In this document: positions 1-7,485 of the stretch, piece after piece
How the letters are laid out: every line of letters starts with the position of its first letter
Position numbering within the stretch: position 1 is the first letter of the stretch
Assembly: GCA_035638075.1 (NCBI GenBank)
Contig: DASRAU010000030.1
Location: 1 to 18,732, forward strand
Length of the DNA stretch: 18,732 nt
Direction of reading: 5' to 3'
DNA from: DASRAU01 sp035638075
Lineage (GTDB): Bacteria; Acidobacteriota; Polarisedimenticolia; Gp22-AA2
The notes under the pieces: model-generated
Database searches by the model: none
Seen by the model: only the letters and a program-made list of their open reading frames with translations
What the model was told of the DNA's origin: nothing
Translations under genes and position numbers: made by a program

Positions 1-41
1 AATACATCCAGGGCTGGCTCGACCGCCTCGGAGCGCTCTGA
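1..41 (+). CDS. C-terminal end of an unidentified protein (partial)
   Basis: Frame 3 of the left edge reads YIQGWLDRLGAL and then a TGA stop at 39-41. The other two forward frames give less protein-like sequence, and the stop lies 9 bp before the converging stop of the next gene, as expected for two tightly packed convergent genes. Only 12 residues are visible, so the family cannot be named. The fragment may also be chance reading of intergenic DNA. Confidence 0.4.
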   Translation, partial: YIQGWLDRLGAL

Positions 42-50
42 GCCTGACCG

Positions 51-1043
51 TCAAACAGGACGGGATGCCTCGGCCGGAGGGATCGATCGCCTCGACCCGG
101 CCGGAGACAGCAGGACCACGAGAAGCACCAGCAGCAGCGCCGGCGCGCACATCACGCTCCCTTCGGGGCCGGCCGTGCCGCCGGTGAGCCACGCCGGTCC
201 GCGGAGCGAGGCTTCGAGCAGGCGCCCGTGCGAAAGGACCCCGCTGTCGGGCATGCCGAACAGGAAGGCCTCCATCCAGTTCCACGCGAGGTGGAAGCCG
301 ACCGCCGTCCACAAGGATCCCGTGCGGCGGATGAGAAGGCAGAACAGGAGGCCGAACGCGAAGGCGGAGAAGAGGCCCCGGGCGTTCTCGCCCGGATTGA
401 ATCCATGCGCCGCCCCGAACAGGGACGAGAGGACGACCGCGGCGGGCCAGAAGCGGATGGCCGAGCCCAGTGTCCGCAGCGGATAGCCTCGGAACAGGCT
501 CTCTTCGAACAGGGCGACGGCGAAGCAGCCGATGGCCCAGAGCATCCCGGACCGCAGCGCATCCGGAACGGTCAGGAGCACGCTGTCGAAGCGGAGCGCA
601 CCGGTCGCCCACAGGCCGCCCACGACGACGCCCATGGCGCCCAGCCCGAGCAGCACCCCCGCACCCAGGGAGGGCGCCGCCCCTCGGTCGAGAGGCAGGC
701 CGTGCGCGGGCGGCCTGCGCTCGATCCTGGACATCACCCAGACCGCCGCCAGGACCGCACCGAAACTCACGAACTCGAGCAACGCGGACCATGCCGTGTC
801 TTCCCCGACGGGTCCGTTGAGAATCAGCCGCCGGGCTTCCCCGGGAAAAACGAACAGGACCAGCGCGCGGCGGACCTGCCGGACGACCCTCAATTGCAGG
901 AGCAGCCATCCGGCGGAGAAGAACAGGAGATGCCACCACGGTCCGAGCGCCGCCAGGCGCGCGCGAACCGTCTCGAGGAGGCGGCGCGCCTTCGACGGGC
1001 GGCCTGCGTTCCCGTGTCCTCTCTCCGGTGTCTCGAGCGTCAC
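51..1043 (-). CDS. CPBP family intramembrane glutamic protease (CAAX protease-like)
   Basis: This 330-residue polytopic membrane protein carries the three CPBP (Abi/Rce1-like) motifs. They are EE-x3-R within EESLFRGY (E180, E181, R185), F-x3-H within FGAAHGF (H213) and H-x3-N within HLAWN (H251, N255), counted from the GTG at 1043. Family members are membrane-embedded proteases; bacterial ones have been linked to bacteriocin immunity, signalling and protein processing, and nothing nearby names a substrate here. Hydrophobic segments surround the motifs and another lies near the C-terminus. The GTG at 1043 is preferred because a longer reading to 1172 adds an arginine-rich, non-conserved stretch and runs far into the divergent kinase gene. 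No Shine-Dalgarno site precedes 1043, but a -10-like TAGAGT lies 8 nt upstream, so the mRNA may be leaderless. The family call is firm; the start is not. Confidence 0.9.
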   Translation of the reverse strand: MTLETPERGHGNAGRPSKARRLLETVRARLAALGPWWHLLFFSAGWLLLQLRVVRQVRRALVLFVFPGEARRLILNGPVGEDTAWSALLEFVSFGAVLAAVWVMSRIERRPPAHGLPLDRGAAPSLGAGVLLGLGAMGVVVGGLWATGALRFDSVLLTVPDALRSGMLWAIGCFAVALFEESLFRGYPLRTLGSAIRFWPAAVVLSSLFGAAHGFNPGENARGLFSAFAFGLLFCLLIRRTGSLWTAVGFHLAWNWMEAFLFGMPDSGVLSHGRLLEASLRGPAWLTGGTAGPEGSVMCAPALLLVLLVVLLSPAGSRRSIPPAEASRPV

Positions 1044-3676
1044 GTGGCCTGACTCTACACACCTCCGACCGTGCGCGGTTCCCTCCTCCGCTAGAATCGC
1101 CGTCGGCCGCCGCCGTCGCCGGGGCGGCCGACCAACCGGGGCGACACCTGGGCCTGAACGCAGGACAGACACTCGGGCACTACCGCATCGAACGCCTGAT
1201 CGGCCAGGGCGGGATGGGAGCCGTCTATCTGGCCGAGGACACGCGGCTCCATCGTCGGGTGGCGATCAAGATCCTCCCGCCGGAACTGTCGTCGGACACC
1301 GACCGCCTGGCGCGCTTCGAGCGGGAGGCGCAGGCGGTCGCCGCCCTGAATCACCCGCACATCGTGACGATCCACTCGGTCGAGGAGTCCGGCGGGATCC
1401 ACTTCATCACGATGGAGCACGTGGACGGCGTGAGCCTCGACGCGAAACTGACGGCCGCCGGGTTGCCGCTGGCGGAGGTGTTCGACATCGGAGTGTCGCT
1501 GGCCGACGCGCTGGCGGCGGCGCACGCGCACGGCATCATTCACCGCGATCTCAAGCCGGCCAACATCATGCTCACGAAGGACGGGCGCGTGAAGGTGCTC
1601 GACTTCGGACTGGCGAAGCTGGCGCACGCGGCCGTCGCGAATCCGCCGCCGGGAGAAGCCCCGGGCGCTTCGCGACCGGGAGAGTCGCGCCCTTCCGCAG
1701 ACCGTCTCTCCGGGGTAGCGACCGCAGTGGTCCCGGAAGGATCCCTGACCAGCGCCGGTCTCGTGATGGGGACCGCGCCCTACATGTCGCCCGAGCAGGC
1801 GACCGGCGAGGTCGTCGACGCGCGCACCGACATCTTCTCCCTCGGCGTCGTCCTCTACGAGCTGGCGACCGGGCACGTGCCTTTCAAGGGAACGACCCGG
1901 GTCGAGACGATCACCGCGATTCTCCGCGACACACCGCGGCCGGTGAGCGAGGCGCGGCACGATGCGCCGCGCCACCTCGGCCGGATCATCGAGCACTGCC
2001 TGCAGAAGGATCGCGACGCGCGCTTCCAGTCCGCCCGGGACGTCGGCAACGAGCTGCGCGCGCTCCACAAGGAGGTGGAGTCCGGCGCCGCGACGGCGCG
2101 GCGCGGCGCGGGACGGACGCTCTGGCTGGGGCTCGCCGGTGTCGTCGTCCTCGTCGCCGCCGGCGTCGGCGCCTGGAGCATGCGGGAGCCGAGGTCCCGC
2201 GGGACGGCCGCGGGCGCCTCCGCCGCAACCAGTGCGAACGCCGCGGGCAGCAGTGCGGCGGCCGAAGCGGATCCACGCTCCATCGCCGTGCTGCCGTTCG
2301 TGGACATGTCGCAGGCGAAGGACCAGGAGTACTTCTCCGACGGCGTCGCCGAGGAATTGCTCAACCTGCTCTCGAAGGTGCCCGAGCTGCGCGTCGCGGC
2401 ACGCACCTCGTCCTTCTCGTTCAAGGGGAAGCAGGTCGAGATCCCGGAGATCGCGCGGCAGCTGCACGTGGCGCACGTGCTCGAAGGCTCGATCCGCAAG
2501 AGCGGCGACCAGGTGCGGATCACGGCGCAGCTCATCCATGCCGCCGACGGGTTTCACCTCTGGTCGCGGACCTACGACCGGCGGCTCGACGACATCTTCA
2601 GGATCCAGGACGAGATCGCGGCCGACGTGGTGAAGGAGCTGAAAGTCACGCTGCTCGGCGACGCGCCGCGGGCGCGCACGACCAATCCGCGGGCGTACGC
2701 GCTCTTCCTCCAGGCCCGGCAGCTCGGGCAGCTGTTCACCGCCGAGGCCTTCACGAAATCCGACGCCCTCTACCGGCAGGTGCTGCAGATCGATCCGCGC
2801 TACGCCCCGGCATGGGAGCGGCTCGGCGTCAACGCCGTCAACGAGTCGGTCTTCGGCAGGCTGTCGAACGCGGACGCCTTCGCCCGGGCGCGCGAGGCGG
2901 CCGGGAAGGCGCTCGCGCTCGATCCCGACGGCGCGCTGGCGCACGGTCTGCTCGGGTGGGTCGCCATGACCTACGACAACGACCCGGGCGGCGCCGCGCA
3001 ACACTACGAGCACGCGCTCGCGCTCGATCCGGGCGATGTCACGCTGCGGCGCGCCGCGGCGGTGCTGCTGCGGAACCTCGGCCGACTCGACGACGCCATC
3101 GCGCTCCTGCAGGAGGTCGTGCGCCGCGATCCGGTCAACGCGACGTCGCTCGGCAACCTGGCCACGTGTCTCGTCTCCGCCCGGAGGTTCGACGAAGCGA
3201 TGGCCTTGTACCGGACGACGCTGAGCCTGAGCCCGGGACGGGGCGGAGCGCACTACGGGATCGGGCTGGCTCTCCTCCTGAAAGGCGACCCGGCCGGCGC
3301 TCGGGCGGAGATGGAGCAGGAAACGAGCGAGCCGCAGCGGTTGCTCGGCCTCGCGATGGCCGATCACGCCCTGAAGCGCGCGGCCGACTCCGACGCGACG
3401 CTCGCCGCCTTCATCTCCAGGAACCAGCAGGACTGGTCCTACAACATTGCCGGTGCGTACGCCTTCCGCGGCGAGAAGGACAAGGCCTTCGAGTGGCTCG
3501 ACAAGGCGATCGCCTACGCCGACCCCGGGATCACCGACCTCGTGACCGACCGGCTCTTCGATGACATCCGCAGCGACCCGCGCTTCGTCATCTTCCTGCG
3601 CCGCATCGGCAAGGCCCCCGAACAGCTCGCGAAGATCGGGTTCAAGGTGACGCTGCCGCCCGACGCGCCGAAGTGA
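1028..3676 (+). CDS. Membrane-anchored Ser/Thr protein kinase with TolB-like and TPR domains
   Basis: This is a Hanks-type kinase of up to 882 residues. Numbered from GTG 1028, it has the Gly-rich loop GQGGMGAVY (59-67), the ATP-binding lysine in VAIK (K81), the catalytic HRDLKPAN (172-179, D174), DFG (D192) and MSPEQ (E256). One transmembrane helix (about 365-384) follows a basic juxtamembrane stretch. The outer part has a TolB-like domain starting at SIAVLPF (418) and running to about 540, then TPR-like helices to the C-terminus. All catalytic residues are present, so the kinase should be active; the TolB-like/TPR part probably senses or scaffolds. DFG to MSPEQ spans about 62 residues and includes a Pro/Ser-rich insert, longer than usual. 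GTG 1028 is the only conventional start before the kinase fold, but it overlaps the divergent gene and has no SD. CTG 1148, after a GGGG stretch, gives a more family-like N-terminus (GLNAGQTLGHYRIE). This architecture is common in Acidobacteriota. Confidence 0.93.
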   Translation: MSRASRGLTLHTSDRARFPPPLESPSAAAVAGAADQPGRHLGLNAGQTLGHYRIERLIGQGGMGAVYLAEDTRLHRRVAIKILPPELSSDTDRLARFEREAQAVAALNHPHIVTIHSVEESGGIHFITMEHVDGVSLDAKLTAAGLPLAEVFDIGVSLADALAAAHAHGIIHRDLKPANIMLTKDGRVKVLDFGLAKLAHAAVANPPPGEAPGASRPGESRPSADRLSGVATAVVPEGSLTSAGLVMGTAPYMSPEQATGEVVDARTDIFSLGVVLYELATGHVPFKGTTRVETITAILRDTPRPVSEARHDAPRHLGRIIEHCLQKDRDARFQSARDVGNELRALHKEVESGAATARRGAGRTLWLGLAGVVVLVAAGVGAWSMREPRSRGTAAGASAATSANAAGSSAAAEADPRSIAVLPFVDMSQAKDQEYFSDGVAEELLNLLSKVPELRVAARTSSFSFKGKQVEIPEIARQLHVAHVLEGSIRKSGDQVRITAQLIHAADGFHLWSRTYDRRLDDIFRIQDEIAADVVKELKVTLLGDAPRARTTNPRAYALFLQARQLGQLFTAEAFTKSDALYRQVLQIDPRYAPAWERLGVNAVNESVFGRLSNADAFARAREAAGKALALDPDGALAHGLLGWVAMTYDNDPGGAAQHYEHALALDPGDVTLRRAAAVLLRNLGRLDDAIALLQEVVRRDPVNATSLGNLATCLVSARRFDEAMALYRTTLSLSPGRGGAHYGIGLALLLKGDPAGARAEMEQETSEPQRLLGLAMADHALKRAADSDATLAAFISRNQQDWSYNIAGAYAFRGEKDKAFEWLDKAIAYADPGITDLVTDRLFDDIRSDPRFVIFLRRIGKAPEQLAKIGFKVTLPPDAPK
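1052..1057 (-). promoter_or_regulatory. Possible -10 element for the CPBP protease gene
   Basis: On the minus strand TAGAGT lies 8 nt before the GTG start at 1043. This places transcription initiation at or very close to the start codon and would explain the missing ribosome binding site. No convincing -35 hexamer is visible 17 bp upstream (AACCGC), so this rests on the -10 box alone. Confidence 0.3.
1092..1097 (+). promoter_or_regulatory. Possible -10 element for the kinase gene
   Basis: TAGAAT (followed by C) lies inside the first 25 codons of the longest kinase reading. If it is the real -10 box, the mRNA would begin near 1104 and translation would have to start downstream, which favours the CTG at 1148 or 1154. 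No good -35 hexamer is visible at the expected distance. Confidence 0.3.
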
Positions 3677-3935
3677 CGGGCCCTTGACGCGCGATGCTTC
3701 GCGTGCCATCGCGGCCGGGGCGTTGTTAACCGGCCGTTAAATCAGTCCCCCGCCGACGCCGTTCGGGCGGCCGGCGGGCGCTCCGGCACGCGCCGTGAAT
3801 CCTCCCGGCCGGCGCTTTTCCGCGTCCTGCAAGGTTTTCGCCCACTTGCGCCCGGGGACCGGTGGAGCGATCATCGCCTCGCTCCCGACACCACAGACAA
3901 GCGCAGCACATCCCCCGGGAGAAGAGGCAACCGCC
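3677..3935. other. Intergenic region between kinase and SPFH genes
   Basis: No convincing gene lies in these 259 bp; the in-frame extension of the SPFH gene back to 3795 is Pro/Ala-rich and ignores the strong RBS at 3917-3927. Two small inverted repeats are visible. CGCGATG (3690-3696) and CATCGCG (3707-3713) can form a 7-bp stem after the kinase stop but lack a T-tract. TTAAC (3726-3730) and GTTAA (3736-3740) flank CGGCC. The second overlaps a -10-like TTAAAT (3737-3742), so it could be a promoter with an operator, but no matching -35 is seen. Confidence 0.4.
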
Positions 3936-6002
3936 ATGCTGGCCGGTCTGACGAACTGGATCGCCACGAACCCGATTCACGCCCTGGTGTACGTGCTGGT
4001 CGCCGCGCTGGTGCCGCTGGTCCTGTCGATGTGGATCCGGTACATCCCGAACACGCGCGTCGGCATCGTCGAGAAGCTGATCAGCGGCAAGGGATCGGTG
4101 CACTCGGGCCTCATCGCGCTGAACGGCGAGGCGGGCTTCCAGCCGCTCATCCTGCGCGGCGGTTGGCACCTCCTGACGCCGTTCCAGTACCGCGTGCATC
4201 GCATGCCGCTGGTCACCATCCCGCAGGGGAAGATCGGCTACGTCTTCGCGCGCGACGGCCAGGACCTGCCGCCGACCCAGGTGCTGGCGTCGAACGTGGA
4301 GGCCCGCAACTTCCAGGACGTCGTCGGCTTCCTGCGCGGCGGCGGCCAGAAGGGGCCGCAGCGGATGATCCTGCGCGAGGGAACCTACGCCATCAATCTC
4401 GCGCAGTTCGTGGTGATCACCGAGGACCAGATCTACTACCTGCCCCTCGACCGCAGCGAGCAGGCGGTGTTCACGAAGATGGCGCAGGTGATCGCCTCGC
4501 GCGGCGGCTTCGAGCCGGTCATCCTGCGCGGCACCGACGACATGGTCGGCATCGTCACCGTGCACGACGGGCCGTCGCTTCCCAGCGGCGAGATCATCGC
4601 GCCGACCGTCGGCGAGGACCCCGCCGCCGCCGACACCTATCACAACAAGTTCCAGGACCCCGACCGCTTCCTGCGCGCCGGCGGGTTCCGCGGCCGGCAG
4701 CTCCAGGTGCTGGTCGAAGGGACGTATTACATCAACCGCCTGTTCGCGACCGCCGAGATGATCCCGAAGACCGTCGTGGACGTCGGCAACGTCGGCGTCG
4801 TGGTGTCGTACACCGGCGTCACCGGCGTCGATCTCTCCGGGACGGACTACCTGCACGGCGAGCTGGTGGCGCGCGGCCAGCGCGGCGTCTGGAGCGAGCC
4901 GCTCCTCCCCGGCAAGTACGCCTTCAACACCTACGCCGGCAAGGTGATGACCGTGCCGACGACCAACTTCATCCTCAAGTGGACACGCGGCGAGACGGGG
5001 TCGCACAAGTACGACGAGAACCTCGCCGAGGTGAGCCTCATCACCAAGGACGCCTTCGAGCCGAGCCTGCCGCTGTCGGTCGTCGTGCACATCGACTACC
5101 GCAAGGCGCCGCTGGTCATCCAGCGCTTCGGCGATATCAAGCGGCTGGTCGAGCAGACGCTCGACCCGATGGTCAGCGCCTACTTCAAGAACATCGGCCA
5201 GACGCGCACGCTCATCCAGCTCATCCAGGAGCGCTCGGAGATCCAGAAGCTGTCGAGCGAGCAGATGAAGGAGAAGTTCGCGCACTACAACCTCGAGCTC
5301 CAGGAGGTGCTCATCGGCACGCCGACGAGCGGCCAGCCCGGAGGGCAGATCGAGCAGATCCTCACCCAGCTCCGGAGCCGCCAGATCGCCGTCGAGCAGA
5401 TCGAGACCTACTCGCGCCAGCAGACCGCCGCCGGCAAGGAGCGCGAGCTGCGCGAGGCGGAGGCGCGGGCGCGCCAGCAGCAGCTCTTGACCGAGTCGGA
5501 GATCAGCATCCAGGTGCAGTCGAACCAGGGGAAGGCCGACTACGCGCGCGCGCAGCAGCAGGCGGCGCAGATCCAGACGCTCGCCGGCGCCGAGAGCGAG
5601 AAGACCAGGCTCCTCGGCGAAGGCGAGGCCAAGAAGATCCGCGTCCTGGCCGAAGCCGAGGCCGAGCGCGCCGCCCGCGTCGGCGTGGCGCAGGCGCTCG
5701 CCATCGACGAGCAGGTGCGCGCCTACGGCGGACCGCAGTTCCAGATGGCCCAGCAGGTCATGGGGCGCTTCGCCGAGGCGATCGAGCAGTCGCGCGTCGA
5801 CGTCGTGCCGAAGATCAACTTCCACAGCGGCAACGGCTCGGGCGGCGGCGGGGGATCGCTCCTCGACAGCCTGCTCGGCGTGCTCCTCAGCGAGAAGCTC
5901 AGCGCCATGGCCGGCGTCGCCACCACGGCGCCGCGCGATCCGGCGGCGGAGGACATCCGCAAGGAGCTCCGCCGCAAGATGGACACCACGAAGGGCAACT
6001 GA
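3936..6002 (+). CDS. Large SPFH-domain (flotillin/band 7-like) membrane protein
   Basis: This 688-residue protein has one N-terminal membrane helix (about 14-33), a long beta-rich SPFH-type region (about 35-465), an Ala/Glu/Gln-rich coiled coil (about 470-595) with repeated EAEA-type segments as in flotillins, a Gly/Ser linker (about 631-641) and a short hydrophobic C-terminal stretch. Flotillin-like proteins oligomerise on membranes and organise membrane domains or associated complexes. The start is well supported by GGGAGAAGAGG at 3917-3927, eight bases before ATG 3936. The N-terminal half holds repeated modules: NFQD...FLR...EGTY-x-IN and KFQD...FLR...EGTYYIN (EGTY at 148-151 and 261-264), then PGKYAFN (326-328 onward). 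It is longer than a classical flotillin but resembles a recurrent large SPFH family. No NfeD gene, a common flotillin partner, is adjacent. The next gene starts 33 bp downstream and may be co-transcribed. Confidence 0.88.
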   Translation: MLAGLTNWIATNPIHALVYVLVAALVPLVLSMWIRYIPNTRVGIVEKLISGKGSVHSGLIALNGEAGFQPLILRGGWHLLTPFQYRVHRMPLVTIPQGKIGYVFARDGQDLPPTQVLASNVEARNFQDVVGFLRGGGQKGPQRMILREGTYAINLAQFVVITEDQIYYLPLDRSEQAVFTKMAQVIASRGGFEPVILRGTDDMVGIVTVHDGPSLPSGEIIAPTVGEDPAAADTYHNKFQDPDRFLRAGGFRGRQLQVLVEGTYYINRLFATAEMIPKTVVDVGNVGVVVSYTGVTGVDLSGTDYLHGELVARGQRGVWSEPLLPGKYAFNTYAGKVMTVPTTNFILKWTRGETGSHKYDENLAEVSLITKDAFEPSLPLSVVVHIDYRKAPLVIQRFGDIKRLVEQTLDPMVSAYFKNIGQTRTLIQLIQERSEIQKLSSEQMKEKFAHYNLELQEVLIGTPTSGQPGGQIEQILTQLRSRQIAVEQIETYSRQQTAAGKERELREAEARARQQQLLTESEISIQVQSNQGKADYARAQQQAAQIQTLAGAESEKTRLLGEGEAKKIRVLAEAEAERAARVGVAQALAIDEQVRAYGGPQFQMAQQVMGRFAEAIEQSRVDVVPKINFHSGNGSGGGGGSLLDSLLGVLLSEKLSAMAGVATTAPRDPAAEDIRKELRRKMDTTKGN

Positions 6003-6035
6003 GGCGGGGGGTCCGCCCCCGTCACGGAGGCACCG

Positions 6036-6974
6036 ATGCAGGATCGGAACGAGTGGCCCGCCCTGCCGTTCGCGGCATGGGAGAAGACCTGCGACACGCT
6101 CCACCTCTGGACGCAGATCGTCGGCAAGTCGCGCCTGGCGCTCGCGCCGATGCAGAACCACTGGTGGCAGGCCACGCTGTACGTGACCGCCGCCGGCCTG
6201 GGGACCTCACCGGTCCCCACCGGCGGGCGGTCGTTCGAGGCCGAGTTCGACTTCCTCGAGCACCGGCTCCACGTCCGCACCAGCGACGGTCGCCGGGCAG
6301 TGCTGCCCCTCGAGTCGCGCACCGTCGCGGATTTCTACCGCGCCTGGCTCGACACCTTGCGCTCGCTCGACCTGCCGGCGGACATCAAGTACCCGAGCCC
6401 CAATGAAGTCGCGGACCCCATCCCGTTCGGCGAGGACACCGTGCACGCGACCTACGATCCCGAGGCGGCCGGGCGCTTCGGGCAGGCGCTGGTGCAGGCG
6501 GACCGGCTTCTGAAGACCTTCCGCGGCCGGTTCCTCGGCAAGTGCAGTCCCGCCCATTTCTTCTGGGGGTCGTTCGACCTGGCGTGCACCCGCTTCAACG
6601 GGCGCCCCGCCCCGCGGCACCCCGGCGGCATTCCCCACCTGCCGGACCGCGTGACCCGCCAGGCCTACTCGCACGAGTGCATCAGCGCGGGCTTCTGGCC
6701 CGGCAACGGCGGCGGCCCGGTGCGTGAGCCGGCCTTCTACGCCTACGCCTACCCCGAGCCCGCCGGCTGCCCGGAGGCGCCGATCCGGCCGCCCGAGGCG
6801 TCGTATCACCCGGTGCTGCACGAGTGGATTCTTCCCTATGAAGCCGTGCGCCGCTCCGTGACCCCCGACGACCTGGTCCTCGACTTCTTCCAGAGCACCT
6901 ACGAAGCCGCGGCCGGTCTCGGCGGCTGGGACCGCAAGGCGCTCGAAACGACCCCGACCGGGCCTCTTGCGTAA
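6036..6974 (+). CDS. DUF5996 family protein
   Basis: This 312-residue protein appears full length and matches the DUF5996 family over its whole extent. Recognisable stretches are the WPALP start, TLHLWTQIVGK, YVTAAGL, GRSFEAEFDF, KCSPAHFFWGSFDLACTRF, SHECISAGFWPG, FYAYAYPEP and QSTYEAAAGLGGWDR. The biochemical function of the family is not established to my knowledge. There is no signal peptide or membrane helix, so it is probably cytoplasmic; the many conserved His, Trp and aromatic residues would suit an enzyme, but that is inference. GGAGG (6026-6030) sits five bases before ATG 6036 and fixes the start. It begins 33 bp after the SPFH gene with no promoter visible between, so co-transcription is possible although no functional link is known. 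Confidence 0.92.
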   Translation: MQDRNEWPALPFAAWEKTCDTLHLWTQIVGKSRLALAPMQNHWWQATLYVTAAGLGTSPVPTGGRSFEAEFDFLEHRLHVRTSDGRRAVLPLESRTVADFYRAWLDTLRSLDLPADIKYPSPNEVADPIPFGEDTVHATYDPEAAGRFGQALVQADRLLKTFRGRFLGKCSPAHFFWGSFDLACTRFNGRPAPRHPGGIPHLPDRVTRQAYSHECISAGFWPGNGGGPVREPAFYAYAYPEPAGCPEAPIRPPEASYHPVLHEWILPYEAVRRSVTPDDLVLDFFQSTYEAAAGLGGWDRKALETTPTGPLA

Positions 6975-6980
6975 ATGCCG

Positions 6981-7009
6981 TTGACGGAATGCTCCGGCTC
7001 CGGTAGGAT
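6981..7009 (+). promoter_or_regulatory. Sigma70-type promoter of the cold-shock gene
   Basis: TTGACG (6981-6986) is separated by exactly 17 bp from TAGGAT (7004-7009). It starts 6 bp after the stop of the DUF5996 gene. Initiation near 7016 would give a leader of about 140 nt ahead of the cold-shock coding region, similar in scale to the long leader of E. coli cspA. Confidence 0.65.
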
Positions 7010-7108
7010 TCCCCATCCTTAAACACTGCTCCGCGGGTTGACCACGACGTGCCGCATGGACGTTCCGCGTACGGTTCCGGTGCAATGGATGGCCGGTCGA
7101 GGATCGAA

Positions 7109-7131
7109 GAGGGGCAGCGTCCCCTCGTTTT
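7109..7131 (+). promoter_or_regulatory. Leader hairpin upstream of csp (possible attenuator or RNA switch)
   Basis: GAGGGG (7109-7114) and CCCCTC (7121-7126) form a perfect 6-bp GC-rich stem with a 6-nt loop, followed by GTTTT. It ends about 14 nt before the csp Shine-Dalgarno sequence GAGGAGAGAG (7145-7154). The left arm resembles that SD, so the CCCCTC strand could pair with either one. This may act as a weak terminator or a translational switch. Confidence 0.4.
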
Positions 7132-7158
7132 GAAGCGGCACAATGAGGAGAGAGTCAC

Positions 7159-7362
7159 ATGGCGACTGGTAAGGTGAAGTGGTTCAACGACGCGAAGGGC
7201 TTCGGATTCATCACCCCGGATGACGGGTCGAAGGATGTCTTCGTGCATCACTCCGGCATCAGCATGTCGGGCTTCAAGACCCTGGCCGAAGGCCAGGCGG
7301 TCGAGTTCGACATCACGCAGGGCCAGAAGGGCCCGGCCGCGCAGAACGTCAAGCCTGTCTGA
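7159..7362 (+). CDS. Cold-shock protein, CspA family
   Basis: This is a 67-residue single cold-shock domain, the normal length for bacterial CspA-type proteins. It begins MATGKVKWFNDAKGFGFI and contains RNP1 (KGFGFI) and RNP2 (VFVHHSGI), which form the nucleic-acid-binding face of the five-stranded OB fold. It should bind single-stranded RNA or DNA and melt RNA secondary structure in the cytoplasm. GAGGAGAGAG ends four bases before ATG 7159. The gene has its own promoter and long leader and is followed by an intrinsic terminator, so a short monocistronic mRNA is likely. The downstream DEAD-box helicase acts on the same kind of substrate. Several CspA paralogues usually exist per genome, so I do not give a specific gene symbol. 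Confidence 0.97.
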   Translation: MATGKVKWFNDAKGFGFITPDDGSKDVFVHHSGISMSGFKTLAEGQAVEFDITQGQKGPAAQNVKPV

Positions 7363-7411
7363 ACGCGGCATCCCACCGGAACATCTTTCAACATTCCTTC
7401 GAACGAAACGG

Positions 7412-7455
7412 GGTGGCCGTCCGTCGCATGACGATGGACGGCCATCGTGTTTTTT
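7412..7455 (+). terminator. Strong intrinsic terminator between csp and the helicase gene
   Basis: The left arm (7412-7426) pairs along its full 15 bases with the right arm (7432-7446), including two G-U wobbles. The loop is CATGA and a T6 run follows at 7450-7455. This is the clearest Rho-independent terminator in the window. It ends 30 bp before the helicase start, leaving no room for a separate promoter after it. Confidence 0.85.
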
Positions 7456-7485
7456 CCCCTCGTTTCCCTGCCTGAGAAAGAGACA

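Noticed and set aside
532..3564. 1010-codon plus-strand frame overlapping the kinase
   Set aside because: It is an out-of-frame reading, Arg/Ala-rich, with the kinase motifs only in the other frame.
1091..3709. Long minus-strand open frame (872 codons) opposite the kinase gene
   Set aside because: It is a mirror of a real gene in high-GC DNA: Arg/Gly/Glu-rich, with no recognisable domain, while the plus strand has all kinase motifs.
3795..3935. N-terminal extension of the SPFH protein
   Set aside because: A strong RBS sits directly before ATG 3936, and the extension would put a Pro-rich stretch before the membrane helix.
3726..6161. Minus-strand open frame (811 codons) opposite the SPFH gene
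   Set aside because: Composition is dominated by Leu, Asp, Arg and His in the way codon complements produce; no family features, and the plus strand has a strong RBS and a clear protein.
7447..7485. Upstream GTG start for the helicase
   Set aside because: It would begin inside the terminator T-tract region and adds residues that are not helicase-like; ATG 7486 directly precedes the normal N-terminus.
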